Source: Streptomyces echinatus | Lineage (GTDB): Bacteria > Actinomycetota > Actinomycetes > Streptomycetales > Streptomycetaceae | Length of the DNA stretch: 64,000 nucleotides | NCBI RefSeq assembly: GCF_014203595.1 | Contig: NZ_JACHJK010000002.1 | Coordinates: 824,171 to 888,170 of the forward strand | Direction: 5' to 3' | Part shown: piece by piece, positions 39,812-52,834 of the stretch | Layout of the letters: every line of letters starts with the position of its first letter | How positions within the stretch are numbered: the first letter of the stretch is position 1 | The notes under the pieces: generated by a model | What the model saw: only the letters and a program-made list of their open reading frames with translations | Databases searched by the model: none | Told to the model about the DNA's origin: nothing | Position numbers and translations under genes: made by a program

Positions 39812-39822
39812 CGAAACATTCG
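39812..39822. promoter_or_regulatory. CGAAA-type palindrome, copy 2
   Basis: CGAAACATTCG, about 100 bp upstream of the binding-protein start; a further palindrome GAACGTTC follows at 39834-39841. Likely close to the promoter of the sugar operon. Confidence 0.5.
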
Positions 39823-39966
39823 ACAGTTCTCCCGAACGTTCCGACCCGCGACTCTAGGAAGGCGTGTGGGGAGCGTCAAGGCTTCGCGCACGAGGCGGCG
39901 GCACCCAGCCGACAGTGGTGGGACCGATGGTGCCGATCCGTCGTCAGCGCAGCAGTCCGAGGCTTT

Positions 39967-39977
39967 CGAAAGTTTCG
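39967..39977. promoter_or_regulatory. CGAAA-type palindrome, copy 3 (perfect)
   Basis: CGAAAGTTTCG, perfectly symmetric, overlapping a second palindrome CTTTCGAAAG at 39963-39972. It is about 255 bp upstream of the sugar-binding gene and 160 bp upstream of the stress-protein gene, so it could serve either side. Confidence 0.6.
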
Positions 39978-40138
39978 GAGGAAGCGCCGAATTCCAGGGC
40001 CGACAGGGGCGCTGCCGGCGGGGGCACAGGCCGTCCGGCTGGTCGAATCGCCGGTGTGGGAGTGGGATGGAGAAAGGGAGGTCCTCAGGGCGCGCCGCGG
40101 GTCTCACCTCGTCGGCGCCCGTGCGGAACGGTGGAGTC

Positions 40139-40669
40139 ATGTCCGGTTACGGCACCTTGGCGGTCGCGCGAGTGGTGGTCGGTGTGAGCGGCTCCCTGGG
40201 CAGCGTCACGGCCCTGCGGCGGGCCACCGCGCTCGCCCGCCGGCTGGGCGCGGAGCTGTGGCCGGTGCTGGCCTGGGAACCACCGGGCGGCGACTCCGCC
40301 GCGCGCCGCTCCCCCGCCGCCGGCCTGCCGGTCGAGGAGTGGCAGCGGCTCGCCAAGCAGCGGCTGGCCTCGGTGCTCGAGGAGATCTTCGACGCGGAGG
40401 GGCCAGGGGTGCCGATGCACCCCCTCGTGGTGCGCGGCGCGCCGGGCCGGGCGCTGGTGGCGACCGCGGACCGGGAGAACGACGTACTGGTCGTGGGCGC
40501 GGGACGGCGCGGGCTGCGGCGGGCCTTCTCGGGCCGGGTCTCCCGCCACTGCCTGGCCCGCGCGGTCTGCCCGGTCCTGGCGGTGCCGCCGTCCCCCCTC
40601 CAGTCCGAACTGCTGTCCGTCCACCGCCGCAACACCTGGCACCTACGCATCGACACCCGGGACCTGTGA
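40139..40669 (+). CDS. Universal stress protein family
   Basis: A 176-residue single-domain UspA-like protein: VARVVVGVSGSLGSVTALRRATALARRLGAELWPVLAWEPP, then the nucleotide-binding half NDVLVVGAGRRGLRRAFSGRVSRHCLARAVCPVLAVPPS. A ~25-residue C-terminal tail follows the fold. ATG at 40139 with GTGGAG upstream. Transcribed away from the sugar operon. Role inferred as stress or redox adaptation. Confidence 0.88.
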   Translation: MSGYGTLAVARVVVGVSGSLGSVTALRRATALARRLGAELWPVLAWEPPGGDSAARRSPAAGLPVEEWQRLAKQRLASVLEEIFDAEGPGVPMHPLVVRGAPGRALVATADRENDVLVVGAGRRGLRRAFSGRVSRHCLARAVCPVLAVPPSPLQSELLSVHRRNTWHLRIDTRDL

Positions 40670-40835
40670 GACCCCCCGCGAACGCCGGCCCCACCCGGCA
40701 CCGCCCTCTTGTCATCCACCCACACCTCCGGCCCAACGGGCCGGGCGCAGCGATTGCGTCAAGAACCGGCACCCGGCCGTCAGGGCGCCGTCAACGGGAG
40801 ACGCACCTGGCCGGGGGCGGTCTACCGTCTTTCCC

Positions 40836-41393
40836 ATGGAGCACCTCGACCACGTCCACCCCCGGCTGACCGGCTCGCCCCCGTCCGGCCCCGGGACCGT
40901 GGTGTATGACCGCGGCTGGAGCCGGGACGTGCGCAACGCGGTCCGCTGCGCCGGTGCGCTGCTCGGGCTGCTGCTGGTCATCGACCGGGTGGCCGGCTCG
41001 CTGGACTGGTGGCGCGGTGCCCTCTGGCTCCTGCTGGCCCTGCTGCTGCTCCTCGTCCTCTTCCCGGTGCGCGTGTCGGCCGGCCCGGGCTGGCTGGCCT
41101 CCCGCCGCCTGCTGCGCACCCGCCGGGTCCGCACCGATCTGCTCATCGCGGTACGCCCGGTGGACGGCGTCAGCCGGCGGCTGGTGTTGCGCGACGGCTT
41201 CGGCGGCCGGGTGGAGCTCGACCCCGAGGTCCTGGTCGCGAATCCGGACCTGTGGCACCGGCTCGACGAGGACGCCCGCCGCTCCGAGGCCGCCGGCACC
41301 CTGCGGTGCGGGAGGTCCGCCCTGCACCGTCTGGCCCACCGGCTGGACCGCGAGACGGCCCTGGGTGTGTTCCGGGCGTCGGGCATGGAGTGA
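40836..41393 (+). CDS. Hypothetical membrane protein (185 aa)
   Basis: Has two closely spaced hydrophobic segments (AVRCAGALLGLLLVIDRVAG and GALWLLLALLLLLVLFPVRV) and a C-terminal ~100-residue cytosolic part (RVRTDLLIAVRPVDGVSRRLVLRDGFGGRVELDPEVLVANPDLWHRLDEDARRS, split) that looks like a PH-like or beta-barrel domain with an acidic helical end. No characterised family recognised. A strong hairpin follows. Confidence 0.75.
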   Translation: MEHLDHVHPRLTGSPPSGPGTVVYDRGWSRDVRNAVRCAGALLGLLLVIDRVAGSLDWWRGALWLLLALLLLLVLFPVRVSAGPGWLASRRLLRTRRVRTDLLIAVRPVDGVSRRLVLRDGFGGRVELDPEVLVANPDLWHRLDEDARRSEAAGTLRCGRSALHRLAHRLDRETALGVFRASGME

Positions 41394-41455
41394 GGACCAC
41401 GACGTCCCGGGTGCACCACACCCCCTCGGACCGTGCTCCAGTACCGCCGCGGAGA

Positions 41456-41490
41456 CATGGCCCGGCAGGCCCCGGGCTCCCCGGGCCATG
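41456..41490 (+). terminator. Hairpin terminator
   Basis: Perfect 10-bp stem (arm CATGGCCCGG) with a 15-nt loop, 62 bp after the membrane protein stop codon. Confidence 0.6.
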
Positions 41491-41741
41491 ACGCTCAGTG
41501 GCCGCCACCCCTCCGGCGCCCGGCCGACCATCCCTCACCTCACCCGCCCGGCCCCGCTCCCGGTCAACTGCCCCGGCCTCCCCTTCTTCGTGCGGTCTCT
41601 CCGCCGGCAAGCGATTCTTAACGCAAGTTTGACGCCTCCGCCCCGCTGATCCGTGGGCCCGAGCGTCACGCTCTGCTTACGCTGGTGCCGCCGTCCGCGT
41701 GATGGCCCGAAAGAGCTGAGCCGCACGTCAGGAGCACGCTG
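41491..41741 (+). other. Leader region of the APC permease
   Basis: About 250 bp with no gene. A short hairpin GAGCG-TCA-CGCTC (41661-41673) lies near the presumed promoter and CGTCAGGAGC supplies the ribosome binding site. I looked for a c-di-AMP (ydaO-type) riboswitch because of the transporter type and could not recognise one. Confidence 0.4.
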
Positions 41742-43700
41742 ATGGCCACGACCGAGCGCCCTCCCAGTACCAGCCGCCTACGCGCCTGGATGCTGGAGGG
41801 CCTGTCCGACATGGGCAAGGGCGGTGGCCACACCGGACCGCACGCCGAGCCGGAACCCCCGCACCAGGGACAGCGCTGGTGGCGGGTGATGTGCCTGACC
41901 GGTGTCGACTACTTCTCCACCCTGGGTTACCAGCCCGGCATCGCGGCCCTGGCGGCCGGCCTGCTGTCACCGATCGCGACGATCGTGCTCGTCATCGTCA
42001 CCCTGGCCGGCGCCCTGCCGGTCTACCGCCGGGTGTCCGAGGAGAGCCCGCACGGCGAAGGCTCCATCGCGATGCTGGAGCGGCTGCTCTCCTTCTGGCA
42101 GGGCAAGCTCTTCGTGCTCGCCCTGCTGGGCTTCGCGGCGACCGACTTCCTGATCACCATCACCCTCTCGGCGGCCGACGCCTCCACCCACCTGGTGGAG
42201 AACCCGCACCTGACGGCCACCCTGCACGGCCATCAGATGGTGATCACACTGTTCCTGGTGGCCCTGCTCGGCGCGGTGTTCCTCAAGGGGTTCCTGGAGG
42301 CGATCGGCGTCGCGGTCGTCCTGGTCGGCATCTACCTCGTGCTCAACCTCGTCGTCGTGATCGTCGGCCTGTGGCACGTCATCACCGCCGGGCCCGTGGT
42401 CACCGACTGGGGCAACGCCCTGACCGCGGAGCACGGAAACGTGTTCGTGATGATCGGCGTCGCGCTGATCGTCTTCCCGAAGCTCGCGCTCGGCCTCTCC
42501 GGCTTCGAGACCGGCGTCGCGGTGATGCCGCACGTCCAGGGCGACCCGGGTGACACCGAACAACGGCCCGCCGGCCGGATCAGGGACACCAAGAAGCTCC
42601 TGACCACCGCAGCGCTGATCATGAGCTGCTTCCTGATCACCACCAGCTTCATCACCACGCTCCTGATCCCCGAGAAGGAGTTCAAGCCGGGCGGCCAGGC
42701 CAACGGCCGGGCCCTCGCCTACCTCTCGCACGAGTACCTCGGCAGCGCCTTCGGCACGGTGTACGACGTCTCGACCATCGCCATCCTGTGGTTCGCCGGC
42801 GCCTCCGCCATGGCCGGCCTGCTCAACCTGATGCCGCGCTATCTGCCGCGCTACGGCATGGCCCCGCACTGGGCCCGTGCGGTGCGCCCGATGGTCATCG
42901 TCTTCACCCTGGTCGCCTTCCTGGTGACCTGGATCTTCGACGCCAACGTCGACAAGCAGGGCGGCGCCTACGCCACCGGCGTGCTGGTGCTGATCAGCTC
43001 GGCCGCGATCGCGGTGACCATCGCCGCGCGCAAGGCCGGCCAGCGGCGCTGGACCTTCGGGTTCGGTGCGATCGCGGCGGTCTTCCTCTACACGACCGTG
43101 GTCAACGTCATCGAGCGCCCGGACGGTGTGAAGATCGGTGCCTGCTTCATCGCGGGCATCATCCTGGTCTCCTTGCTCTCCCGGCTGGCCCGCGCCTTCG
43201 AGCTGCGTGTGACGAGTGTGACGCTCGACCCGATGGCGGAACGTTTCATCAGGGACATGGCCAGCCGGAAGATGAGGTTCATCGCCAATGAACCGGGCCA
43301 TCGGGACAAGGCGGAGTACCGCGACAAGGTCGAGCAGATCCGCGCCGACAACGACATGCCCGAGCAGGAGGACTTCGTCTTCGTCGAGGTCACCGTCACG
43401 GACCCGTCCGAGTTCGAGGCGGGGCTGACCGTGCGCGGCGAGGTGCTGCACGGCCGCTACCGGGTGCTGACGCTGGAGTCGGCCTCCATCCCGAACGCCC
43501 TCGCCGCGCTGCTGCTGCACGTCCGCGACGTCACGGGCTGCACCCCGCACATCTACTTCGAGTGGACCGAGGGCAATCCGTTCGCCAACTTCATGCGCTT
43601 CTTCCTCTTCGGCCAGGGTGAGGTCGCCCCGGTCACCCGCGAGGTACTGCGAGAGGCGGAGCCGGACCGGTCCCGCAGGCCGCGGGTGCACACCGGCTGA
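41742..43700 (+). CDS. APC-superfamily permease with C-terminal cytosolic domain
   Basis: A 652-residue transporter. Residues 1-48 are hydrophilic; about 12 membrane segments run from [27 protein letters not shown] to RLARAF (~residue 487). The remaining ~165 residues form a cytosolic domain ([52 protein letters not shown]). [13 protein letters not shown] resembles the substrate-binding first helix of KimA/YdaO-type K+ importers and large amino-acid permeases; which substrate applies is undecided. Monocistronic. Confidence 0.85.
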   Translation: MATTERPPSTSRLRAWMLEGLSDMGKGGGHTGPHAEPEPPHQGQRWWRVMCLTGVDYFSTLGYQPGIAALAAGLLSPIATIVLVIVTLAGALPVYRRVSEESPHGEGSIAMLERLLSFWQGKLFVLALLGFAATDFLITITLSAADASTHLVENPHLTATLHGHQMVITLFLVALLGAVFLKGFLEAIGVAVVLVGIYLVLNLVVVIVGLWHVITAGPVVTDWGNALTAEHGNVFVMIGVALIVFPKLALGLSGFETGVAVMPHVQGDPGDTEQRPAGRIRDTKKLLTTAALIMSCFLITTSFITTLLIPEKEFKPGGQANGRALAYLSHEYLGSAFGTVYDVSTIAILWFAGASAMAGLLNLMPRYLPRYGMAPHWARAVRPMVIVFTLVAFLVTWIFDANVDKQGGAYATGVLVLISSAAIAVTIAARKAGQRRWTFGFGAIAAVFLYTTVVNVIERPDGVKIGACFIAGIILVSLLSRLARAFELRVTSVTLDPMAERFIRDMASRKMRFIANEPGHRDKAEYRDKVEQIRADNDMPEQEDFVFVEVTVTDPSEFEAGLTVRGEVLHGRYRVLTLESASIPNALAALLLHVRDVTGCTPHIYFEWTEGNPFANFMRFFLFGQGEVAPVTREVLREAEPDRSRRPRVHTG

Positions 43701-43812
43701 GGCAAGGGTCCCGCACCGGGCCGGCCTCCACATCGGGGCTGGGACCGGGCCGGCCTCCCCGTCAGGGAGCCGCCAGGGAGCCGGAAAAGGAGCCCGGCTC
43801 CGCGGCAGGAGC

Positions 43813-44430
43813 TCAGAGCGGCGCGCCGCCCGGTACCTCGGCCGGGGTCCGTCTGCCGAACCACCGCCTCCGCGGCCGCGCCTGAAGCTGCCCCAGGCTG
43901 AGCCGGCCCTGTATCTCCACGCGCAGCACGGCCGGTGCCCCGGGGTGGCTGGCCGGCCGCACCCTGGTCCTGCCGTAGTCGATCACCAGGGAGCCGGCGT
44001 CGACCTCCACGCCGGGCCGGGTGATCAGCCGCAGGGTGCCGCCGCGCATGTCCAGGTCGATGCGGAGGGTGTCGTACATGATCACCGCGTCGCTGAAGTC
44101 CAGCGTCACGTCTCCCCAGGCGGACTCGATCTCCATCCGGCGCGGCACGGTCCAGCCGCCACTCCGGGCGGCCGAGGAACCCTGTTGCTCGATCCGGACG
44201 ACCTCCTTGGCCGGCGCCGGGCCGGCTTCCTCCGGCAGATCCGCCGTCAGAAACGCCAGCTCCCCGAGCGTGCGGGCGGTCAGCGCCGCCTCCACCCGCT
44301 CGTCCAGCTCCTCCGCCGTGATCCGGCCGTCTCCCGCGGCGCCGGTCAGCGCCTCCACCACCCGGTCCCGGTCCGCGTGCGAGGCACGCAGGCCGGACGG
44401 CTCGTCCGTCCGCACCGGCTCGGCCGACAT
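43813..44430 (-). CDS. DUF1707 domain protein
   Basis: A 205-residue protein. The actinobacterial DUF1707 domain (SHADRDRVVEALTGAAGDGRITAEELDERVEAALTARTLGELAFLTADLP) is at residues 17-67. The second half resembles DUF4097/cell-wall-active-antibiotic-response beta repeats (MEIESAWGDVTLDFSDAVIMYDTLRIDLDMRGGTLRLITRPGVEVDAG), then a basic tail. No membrane segment. Function unknown; likely envelope-stress related by analogy. Confidence 0.85.
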   Translation of the reverse strand: MSAEPVRTDEPSGLRASHADRDRVVEALTGAAGDGRITAEELDERVEAALTARTLGELAFLTADLPEEAGPAPAKEVVRIEQQGSSAARSGGWTVPRRMEIESAWGDVTLDFSDAVIMYDTLRIDLDMRGGTLRLITRPGVEVDAGSLVIDYGRTRVRPASHPGAPAVLRVEIQGRLSLGQLQARPRRRWFGRRTPAEVPGGAPL

Positions 44431-44477
44431 CGCTCACCCCGATTCACATGCCCCCGAAGGAGCCCCACCTCACGCAC

Positions 44478-44495
44478 TAACGCTATATCGCGTTA
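44478..44495. promoter_or_regulatory. Palindrome TAACGC-N6-GCGTTA, putative molybdate-regulator site
   Basis: Perfect 6-bp arms around TATATC, 59 bp upstream of the HTH-TOBE gene. Its CGCTATAT...GCGTTATA look is close to ModE operators (CGnTATAT core). It is the only such site I see in the locus; modA's leader has a different inverted repeat. Confidence 0.6.
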
Positions 44496-44553
44496 TACCC
44501 AACGGCCAACCCTACCTCTTCGGTTCCCGGTACATGGCCCTATCGTGACCGGC

Positions 44554-44949
44554 ATGCAGTCCTACACGATCGGCCAGGCCGCGCGGCTGCTGGGCATCAG
44601 CCCGGACACCGCCCGCCGCTGGGCCGACGCCGGCCGGGTCGCCACCCACCGCGACGAGTCCGGCCGACGGCTCATCGACGGCAGGGATCTCGCCGCGTTC
44701 TCCGTGGAGCTGGCCAAGGGAGGCGGCGGTGAGGAGGACGCCTCGCACACCTCGGTCCGCAACGCCTTCCCCGGCATCGTCACCGCGATCAAGCTCGGCG
44801 ATGTCGCCGCCCAGGTGGAGATCCAGGCGGGCCCGCACCGGCTTGTCTCGCTGCTGACCCGGGAGGCCGTGGAGGAACTGGGCCTGGAGGTCGGCATGGA
44901 GGCCACCGCACGGGTGAAGTCCACGAACGTGCACATCGACCGCGTCTGA
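44554..44949 (+). CDS. HTH-TOBE molybdate-responsive regulator
   Basis: A 131-residue protein: excisionase/MerR-type HTH at residues 1-50 (YTIGQAARLLGISPDTARRWADAGRVATHRDESGRRLIDGRDLAAF) joined to a single TOBE/Mop domain (SVRNAFPGIVTAIKLGDVAAQVEIQAGPHRLVSLLTREAVEELGLEVGMEATARVKSTNVHI, split). This is the actinobacterial counterpart of ModE: DNA binding tuned by molybdate or tungstate. Adjacent to the modABC operon and molbindin. Autoregulation through the 44478 palindrome is inferred. Confidence 0.9.
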   Translation: MQSYTIGQAARLLGISPDTARRWADAGRVATHRDESGRRLIDGRDLAAFSVELAKGGGGEEDASHTSVRNAFPGIVTAIKLGDVAAQVEIQAGPHRLVSLLTREAVEELGLEVGMEATARVKSTNVHIDRV

Positions 44950-44994
44950 CCCGACGCGCTCACCGCACCCCGAGCGCCACGACGGGCGTGCGGA

Positions 44995-45519
44995 TCACAG
45001 AACCGCGGCCGACGGCTGACCGGACGCGGCCGACGGCGCCGGACCGAGCCGGCCGAGGGTCTCGCGCCGCGCGGCCGCCCCGAGGCGGTAGCCCCCGTCC
45101 ACCCGGATCGCCGTGATCCCGCTGATGTGCCGGGCCCCGCACCGGTCCTGCGGAAGCACCAGCTGCGGTCCGGCCTCGTCGAGCGGGGTGCCGTCGATGG
45201 TGACTCCCAGCAGTACGGGCGCGTCCGCGAAGTCCGGGTCGATCTCGGCCCAGGACAGCAGCGCGTGATGCCCGTCGGTGCCGGTGACCTCGATGAGGAA
45301 CCGCAACCGGTCCTTGCGCCGCACCGGGTCGAAGCCGGGGCCGGCGTCGGCGAGCACGTCGTACAGGCGCGGGCCGGTGAACCCGTGGTGCTGGATGCCG
45401 CTGGTCGCGCACTCGAAGCTGACGTCCGCCCCGTGCTGCGGCCGGCGCAGCAGGTCCGGCACCGTCAGCCGGGCGGGTCGTACCAGATCTCCGGTCAGGG
45501 CGAGTTCCGCGAGCGTCAC
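44995..45519 (-). CDS. Molybdopterin-dependent (sulfite-oxidase fold) protein
   Basis: A 174-residue protein with the Oxidored_molyb fold: LALTGDLVRPARLTVPDLLRRP, then VSFECATSGIQHHGFTGPRLYDVLADAGP where Cys37 matches the Mo-ligand cysteine, and DRCGARHISGITAIRVDG at the end. It lacks the extra dimerisation domain and has no signal peptide, so it is a small cytosolic member. GTG start at 45519 has GGGAGG nine bases upstream. Divergent from modA, so molybdate supply and use share a promoter region. Confidence 0.8.
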   Translation of the reverse strand: MTLAELALTGDLVRPARLTVPDLLRRPQHGADVSFECATSGIQHHGFTGPRLYDVLADAGPGFDPVRRKDRLRFLIEVTGTDGHHALLSWAEIDPDFADAPVLLGVTIDGTPLDEAGPQLVLPQDRCGARHISGITAIRVDGGYRLGAAARRETLGRLGPAPSAASGQPSAAVL

Positions 45520-45657
45520 TGTCGACCACCTCCCGCAGCACCGTACCCGCCCGGACGGGCCGTACAAACGCACATGCAAGCTACAAGTCGCGAGTTCGCA
45601 GCTCATGCGATGTGACAGGAGACTTACACCTGGCAGATGCGGCAGTATCATCGCCGC

Positions 45658-45676
45658 ACGGCCGAAGCTCGGCCGT
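45658..45676 (+). promoter_or_regulatory. Inverted repeat in the modA leader
   Basis: Perfect 8-bp arms ACGGCCGA/TCGGCCGT with a 3-nt loop, 46 bp upstream of the modA start. Could be an operator or an RNA hairpin. It does not resemble the Moco riboswitch consensus that I know. Confidence 0.5.
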
Positions 45677-45721
45677 CCCAGGGGCGCGACAGTTGTTCCA
45701 CAGAACCCGAGGAGTAGATCC

Positions 45722-46546
45722 GTGATGACCCGTTCCGTGCGCCGGACCCGGCGAATGCTGCAGCTGGCCGGTGCGGGAGCCGCCGCCCTGATGGCCCTGA
45801 GCGCCTGCTCCTCCTCCGACGACTCCTCGCCGTCGCAGTCCGGCTCCTCGGGGTCCTCGTCGCCGAAGCTCTCGGGCACAGTCACCGTCTTCGCCGCCGC
45901 CTCGCTCAAGGAGAGCTTCACGGCCCTGGGCAAGGAGTTCGAGAAGGACCACCCGGGCACGAAGGTGACCTTCAACTTCGGCGGCAGCGACACCCTTGCC
46001 GCGAGCATCACCGGCGGCGCCCCGGCCGACGTCTTCGCCGCCGCCAGCGGTAAGACGATGAAGATCGTGACGGACAAGGGCGACGCGGCCGGCACGCCGG
46101 CCACTTTCGTCCGCAACCAGCTGGAGATCGCCACCCTGCCGGGCAACCCCGACAAGGTCGCCTCCCTCAAGGACCTGACCAAGTCCGGTCTGAAGGTCGT
46201 CCTGTGCGACAAGACCGTGCCGTGCGGCGCCGCCGCGCAGAAGGCCCTGGACGCCGGCAAGCTCGAGCTCACCCCGGCCTCCTACGAACCGGACGTCAAG
46301 AGCGCCCTGAACAAGGTGGAACTGAAGGAGGCCGACGCCGCGGTCGTCTACAAGACCGATGTGAAGGCCGCGGGTGGCAAGGTGGAGGGCGTGGAGTTCC
46401 CGGAGTCCGCCGAGGCGGTCAACGACTACCCGATCGTCCTGCTCAAGGACGCGCCGAACGCCGAGACGGCCAAGGCGTTCATCGCTCTCGTGCAGTCCGC
46501 CGAGGGCCAGAAGGTGCTGAGCGAAGCCGGGTTCCTCAAGCCGTGA
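45722..46546 (+). CDS. modA: Molybdate-binding lipoprotein ModA
   Basis: A 274-residue periplasmic-type binding protein. The signal VMTRSVRRTRRMLQLAGAGAAALMALSAC ends at a lipobox Cys; a Ser-rich linker leads to the ModA core: TVTVFAAASLKESFTALGKEFEKDHPG, FNFGGSDTLAASITGGAPADVFAAASG, and DAAVVYKTDVKAAGG with the conserved Tyr. Ser in AAASL and in GGSD are oxyanion ligands. GAGGAG lies seven bases before the GTG (10 before the following ATG). Its stop overlaps modB. Confidence 0.95.
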   Translation: MMTRSVRRTRRMLQLAGAGAAALMALSACSSSDDSSPSQSGSSGSSSPKLSGTVTVFAAASLKESFTALGKEFEKDHPGTKVTFNFGGSDTLAASITGGAPADVFAAASGKTMKIVTDKGDAAGTPATFVRNQLEIATLPGNPDKVASLKDLTKSGLKVVLCDKTVPCGAAAQKALDAGKLELTPASYEPDVKSALNKVELKEADAAVVYKTDVKAAGGKVEGVEFPESAEAVNDYPIVLLKDAPNAETAKAFIALVQSAEGQKVLSEAGFLKP

Positions 46547-47399
46547 CCTCGCTCGACAAGCCCGGTGCCGCGACCGGTCCCCGCACGGGCCGGCCGCGAC
46601 GCCGCCGCGTCGGCACGGGGGGCCGACGCGGGGTGCCGTTGCCGCTGCTGCTGCCGGGTCTGCTGGCGCTGGCGTTCCTGCTGCTGCCGCTGCTCGCGCT
46701 GCTCGTCCGCGCGCCCTGGCGCAGCCTGCCGGACCAGCTGACCAGCACCGAGGTGTGGCAGGCGCTCCAGCTGTCCCTGGTCAGCGCCACCGCGGCGACC
46801 GCCGTCACCCTGGTCCTCGGCGTACCGCTCGCATGGCTGCTGGCCCGTACGGAGTTCCCCGGCCGGGGCCTCGTACGGGCCCTGGTCACCCTCCCGCTCG
46901 TGCTGCCGCCGGTGGTCGGGGGTGTGGCGCTGCTGCTCGCGCTGGGCCGCAACGGCGTCATCGGCCAGTGGCTCGACTCGTGGTTCGGGATCACCCTGCC
47001 GTTCACCACCACGGGTGTCGTGGTCGCGGAGGCGTTCGTGGCGATGCCGTTCCTGGTGATCAGCGTCGAGGGCACCCTGCGCGCGGCCGACCCGCGCTAC
47101 GAGGAGGCGGCCACCACGCTGGGCGCGTCCCGCTTCACCGCGTTCCGGCGGGTCACACTGCCGCTGATCGCGCCCGGCATCGCGGCCGGCTCGGTGCTGG
47201 CCTGGGCCCGGGCCCTCGGCGAGTTCGGCGCGACGATCACGTTCGCGGGCAACTTCCCCGGACGCACCCAGACCATGCCCCTCGCGGTGTACCTCGCTCT
47301 GCAGAACGACCCCGAGGCCGCGATCGCCCTCAGCCTGGTACTGCTCGTCGTGTCGATCGCGGTACTGGCGGGGCTCAGGGACCGCTGGATGACAACATC

Positions 47400-47403
<4 letters not shown>
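46543..47403 (+). CDS. modB: Molybdate ABC transporter permease ModB
   Basis: A 286-residue permease. After a basic N-terminal tail (GRPRRRRVGTGGRRG) come five or six membrane helices; LPLVLPPVVGGVALLLALGRNGVIG is a ModB/CysT signature and the ATPase contact loop is YEEAATTLGASRFTAFRRVTLPLIAPGI. The GTG overlaps the modA stop (GTGA) and its stop overlaps the modC start (ATGA), so the three are translationally coupled. Confidence 0.95.
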
Positions 47404-48827
<1,424 letters not shown>

Positions 48828-48855
48828 CCGGACCGGGGCCCTACCGTGGGTGCCC

Positions 48856-49275
48856 ATGACCCTGAGCATCCGCAACCAGCTGCCCGGCACCGTCACCGAG
48901 GTACACCCGGGCGAAGTCATGGCGACCGTCAAGGTCCGGCTCTCCGGCGGCCAGGAGCTGACCGCGGCCATCACCCTGGAGGCCGTCGAGCAGCTCGGCC
49001 TCGCCCCGGGCACCGCGGTGAGCGCCCTGGTGAAGTCGACGGAGGTCTCCCTCGCCACCGGCCGGATCGAGGGCGTGTCGATCCGCAACCAGCTCGCCGG
49101 CACGGTCACCCGGCTCGTGCTCGGCGAGGCCATGGCCACCGTCAAGGTCACCGTGGAGGGCGGTGAACTCACCGCCGCGATCACGAAGGACGCGGCCGGA
49201 GACCTCGGCCTCTTCGTCGGCTCCGACGTCATCGCCCTGATCAAGTCGACGGAGGTCGCGCTGGCGACGGCATAG
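48856..49275 (+). CDS. Di-TOBE molbindin (Mop-type molybdate-binding protein)
   Basis: A 139-residue protein made of two tandem Mop/TOBE domains: LSIRNQLPGTVTEVHPGEVMATVKVRL...VSALVKSTEVSLA and VSIRNQLAGTVTRLVLGEAMATVKVTV...VIALIKSTEVALA. Such proteins assemble into oligomers that store molybdate or tungstate oxyanions in the cytosol. It follows modC by 28 bp and is probably in the mod operon. ATG at 48856; a GTG two codons upstream is possible. Confidence 0.92.
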   Translation: MTLSIRNQLPGTVTEVHPGEVMATVKVRLSGGQELTAAITLEAVEQLGLAPGTAVSALVKSTEVSLATGRIEGVSIRNQLAGTVTRLVLGEAMATVKVTVEGGELTAAITKDAAGDLGLFVGSDVIALIKSTEVALATA

Positions 49276-49514
49276 GGCCTCTCGCTCGGATCGTGCCGGG
49301 CTCGGGGACCCCGGCACCGCGCCCTGATCCGGCTGATCCGAACGGAAGCCCCGGGGCGTACCGCGGACGACCTTGGGCGTGCCGTCGGACGGGCGGTGAC
49401 GCGGAGCGCCGGCGGCCGGCGACAGCCTTCCGATGTGCGTGCCGGGTCGCGGGCCCCGGCACGAGTCGGAAGACGGGCCCTGGCACGAGCCGGAGGACTG
49501 CCCCCCGGCACGGG

Positions 49515-49549
49515 TGAGGGCCCCGTCCGCGGTACGGACGGGGCCCTCA
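49515..49549 (-). terminator. Strong terminator after gcvP
   Basis: Perfect 15-bp stem (arm TGAGGGCCCCGTCCG) with a 5-nt loop, 11 bp downstream of the gcvP stop codon on the minus strand. Confidence 0.85.
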
Positions 49550-49560
49550 CCTTCGCTCAC

Positions 49561-52446
<2,886 letters not shown>

Positions 52447-52504
52447 TGCGGAGGCCTCCTGGTCTGACGCGACCTGCGAGGGGCACCCCGGCGCGGGTAC
52501 CCCG

Positions 52505-52712
52505 ACGGCCTCCCCCTCTGTCATCTCAACCTGAGAGCTTCACCAGGCGCGCGAGAGCGCCGGCTTTCACCGTCGGTGAGAGCGGGAGCCGTCGACCCCC
52601 GCTCTGCTTTCCAGAGTGACCTCGTCCGTGCGGTACGTGAGCCTGAGAGATTCCGGGGAGGAGTTGCTCCTTCGGCGCCTCCGAGATGGTCGGAGGACTC
52701 TCCCGCACGGGT
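52505..52712 (-). ncRNA. Tandem glycine riboswitch upstream of gcvP
   Basis: Two glycine aptamers on the minus strand. Aptamer 1 runs from GCGGGAGAGTCC (near 52707) through GCGCCGAAGGAGCAA to AATCTCTCAGGC (near 52640); aptamer 2 contains GGGGGTCGACGG, CCGACGGTGAAAGCCGG and ends AGCTCTCAGGTTGAGATGACAGAGGGGGA (split) near 52512. The conserved GGAGAG, CGAAGG and CTCTCAGG blocks are all present twice in form. It ends about 65 nt before the gcvP start and should turn expression on when glycine is high. Confidence 0.93.
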
Positions 52713-52834
52713 TCAGCAGCCGCTGTCAGCCTACCAGCGAGGTCAACGCCGGAGCCTTCGAGTGGCCGCCTCCTTGAATGTGCTCTTTTGTAGTGCTTAC
52801 GGATGAGTTGCGACCAAGTGGAGGGAGAGGGGCC

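Noticed and set aside
36479..40869. Very long plus-strand frames over the sugar ABC operon (including 1091 codons)
   Set aside because: Antisense shadows of three clearly recognised transporter genes; composition is unlike real proteins.
41491..41741. c-di-AMP riboswitch before the APC permease
   Set aside because: The characteristic conserved blocks are not visible; only a short 5-bp hairpin is present.
45520..45721. Molybdenum cofactor riboswitch before modA
   Set aside because: Only a simple 8-bp inverted repeat is seen; the multi-stem Moco architecture could not be recognised.
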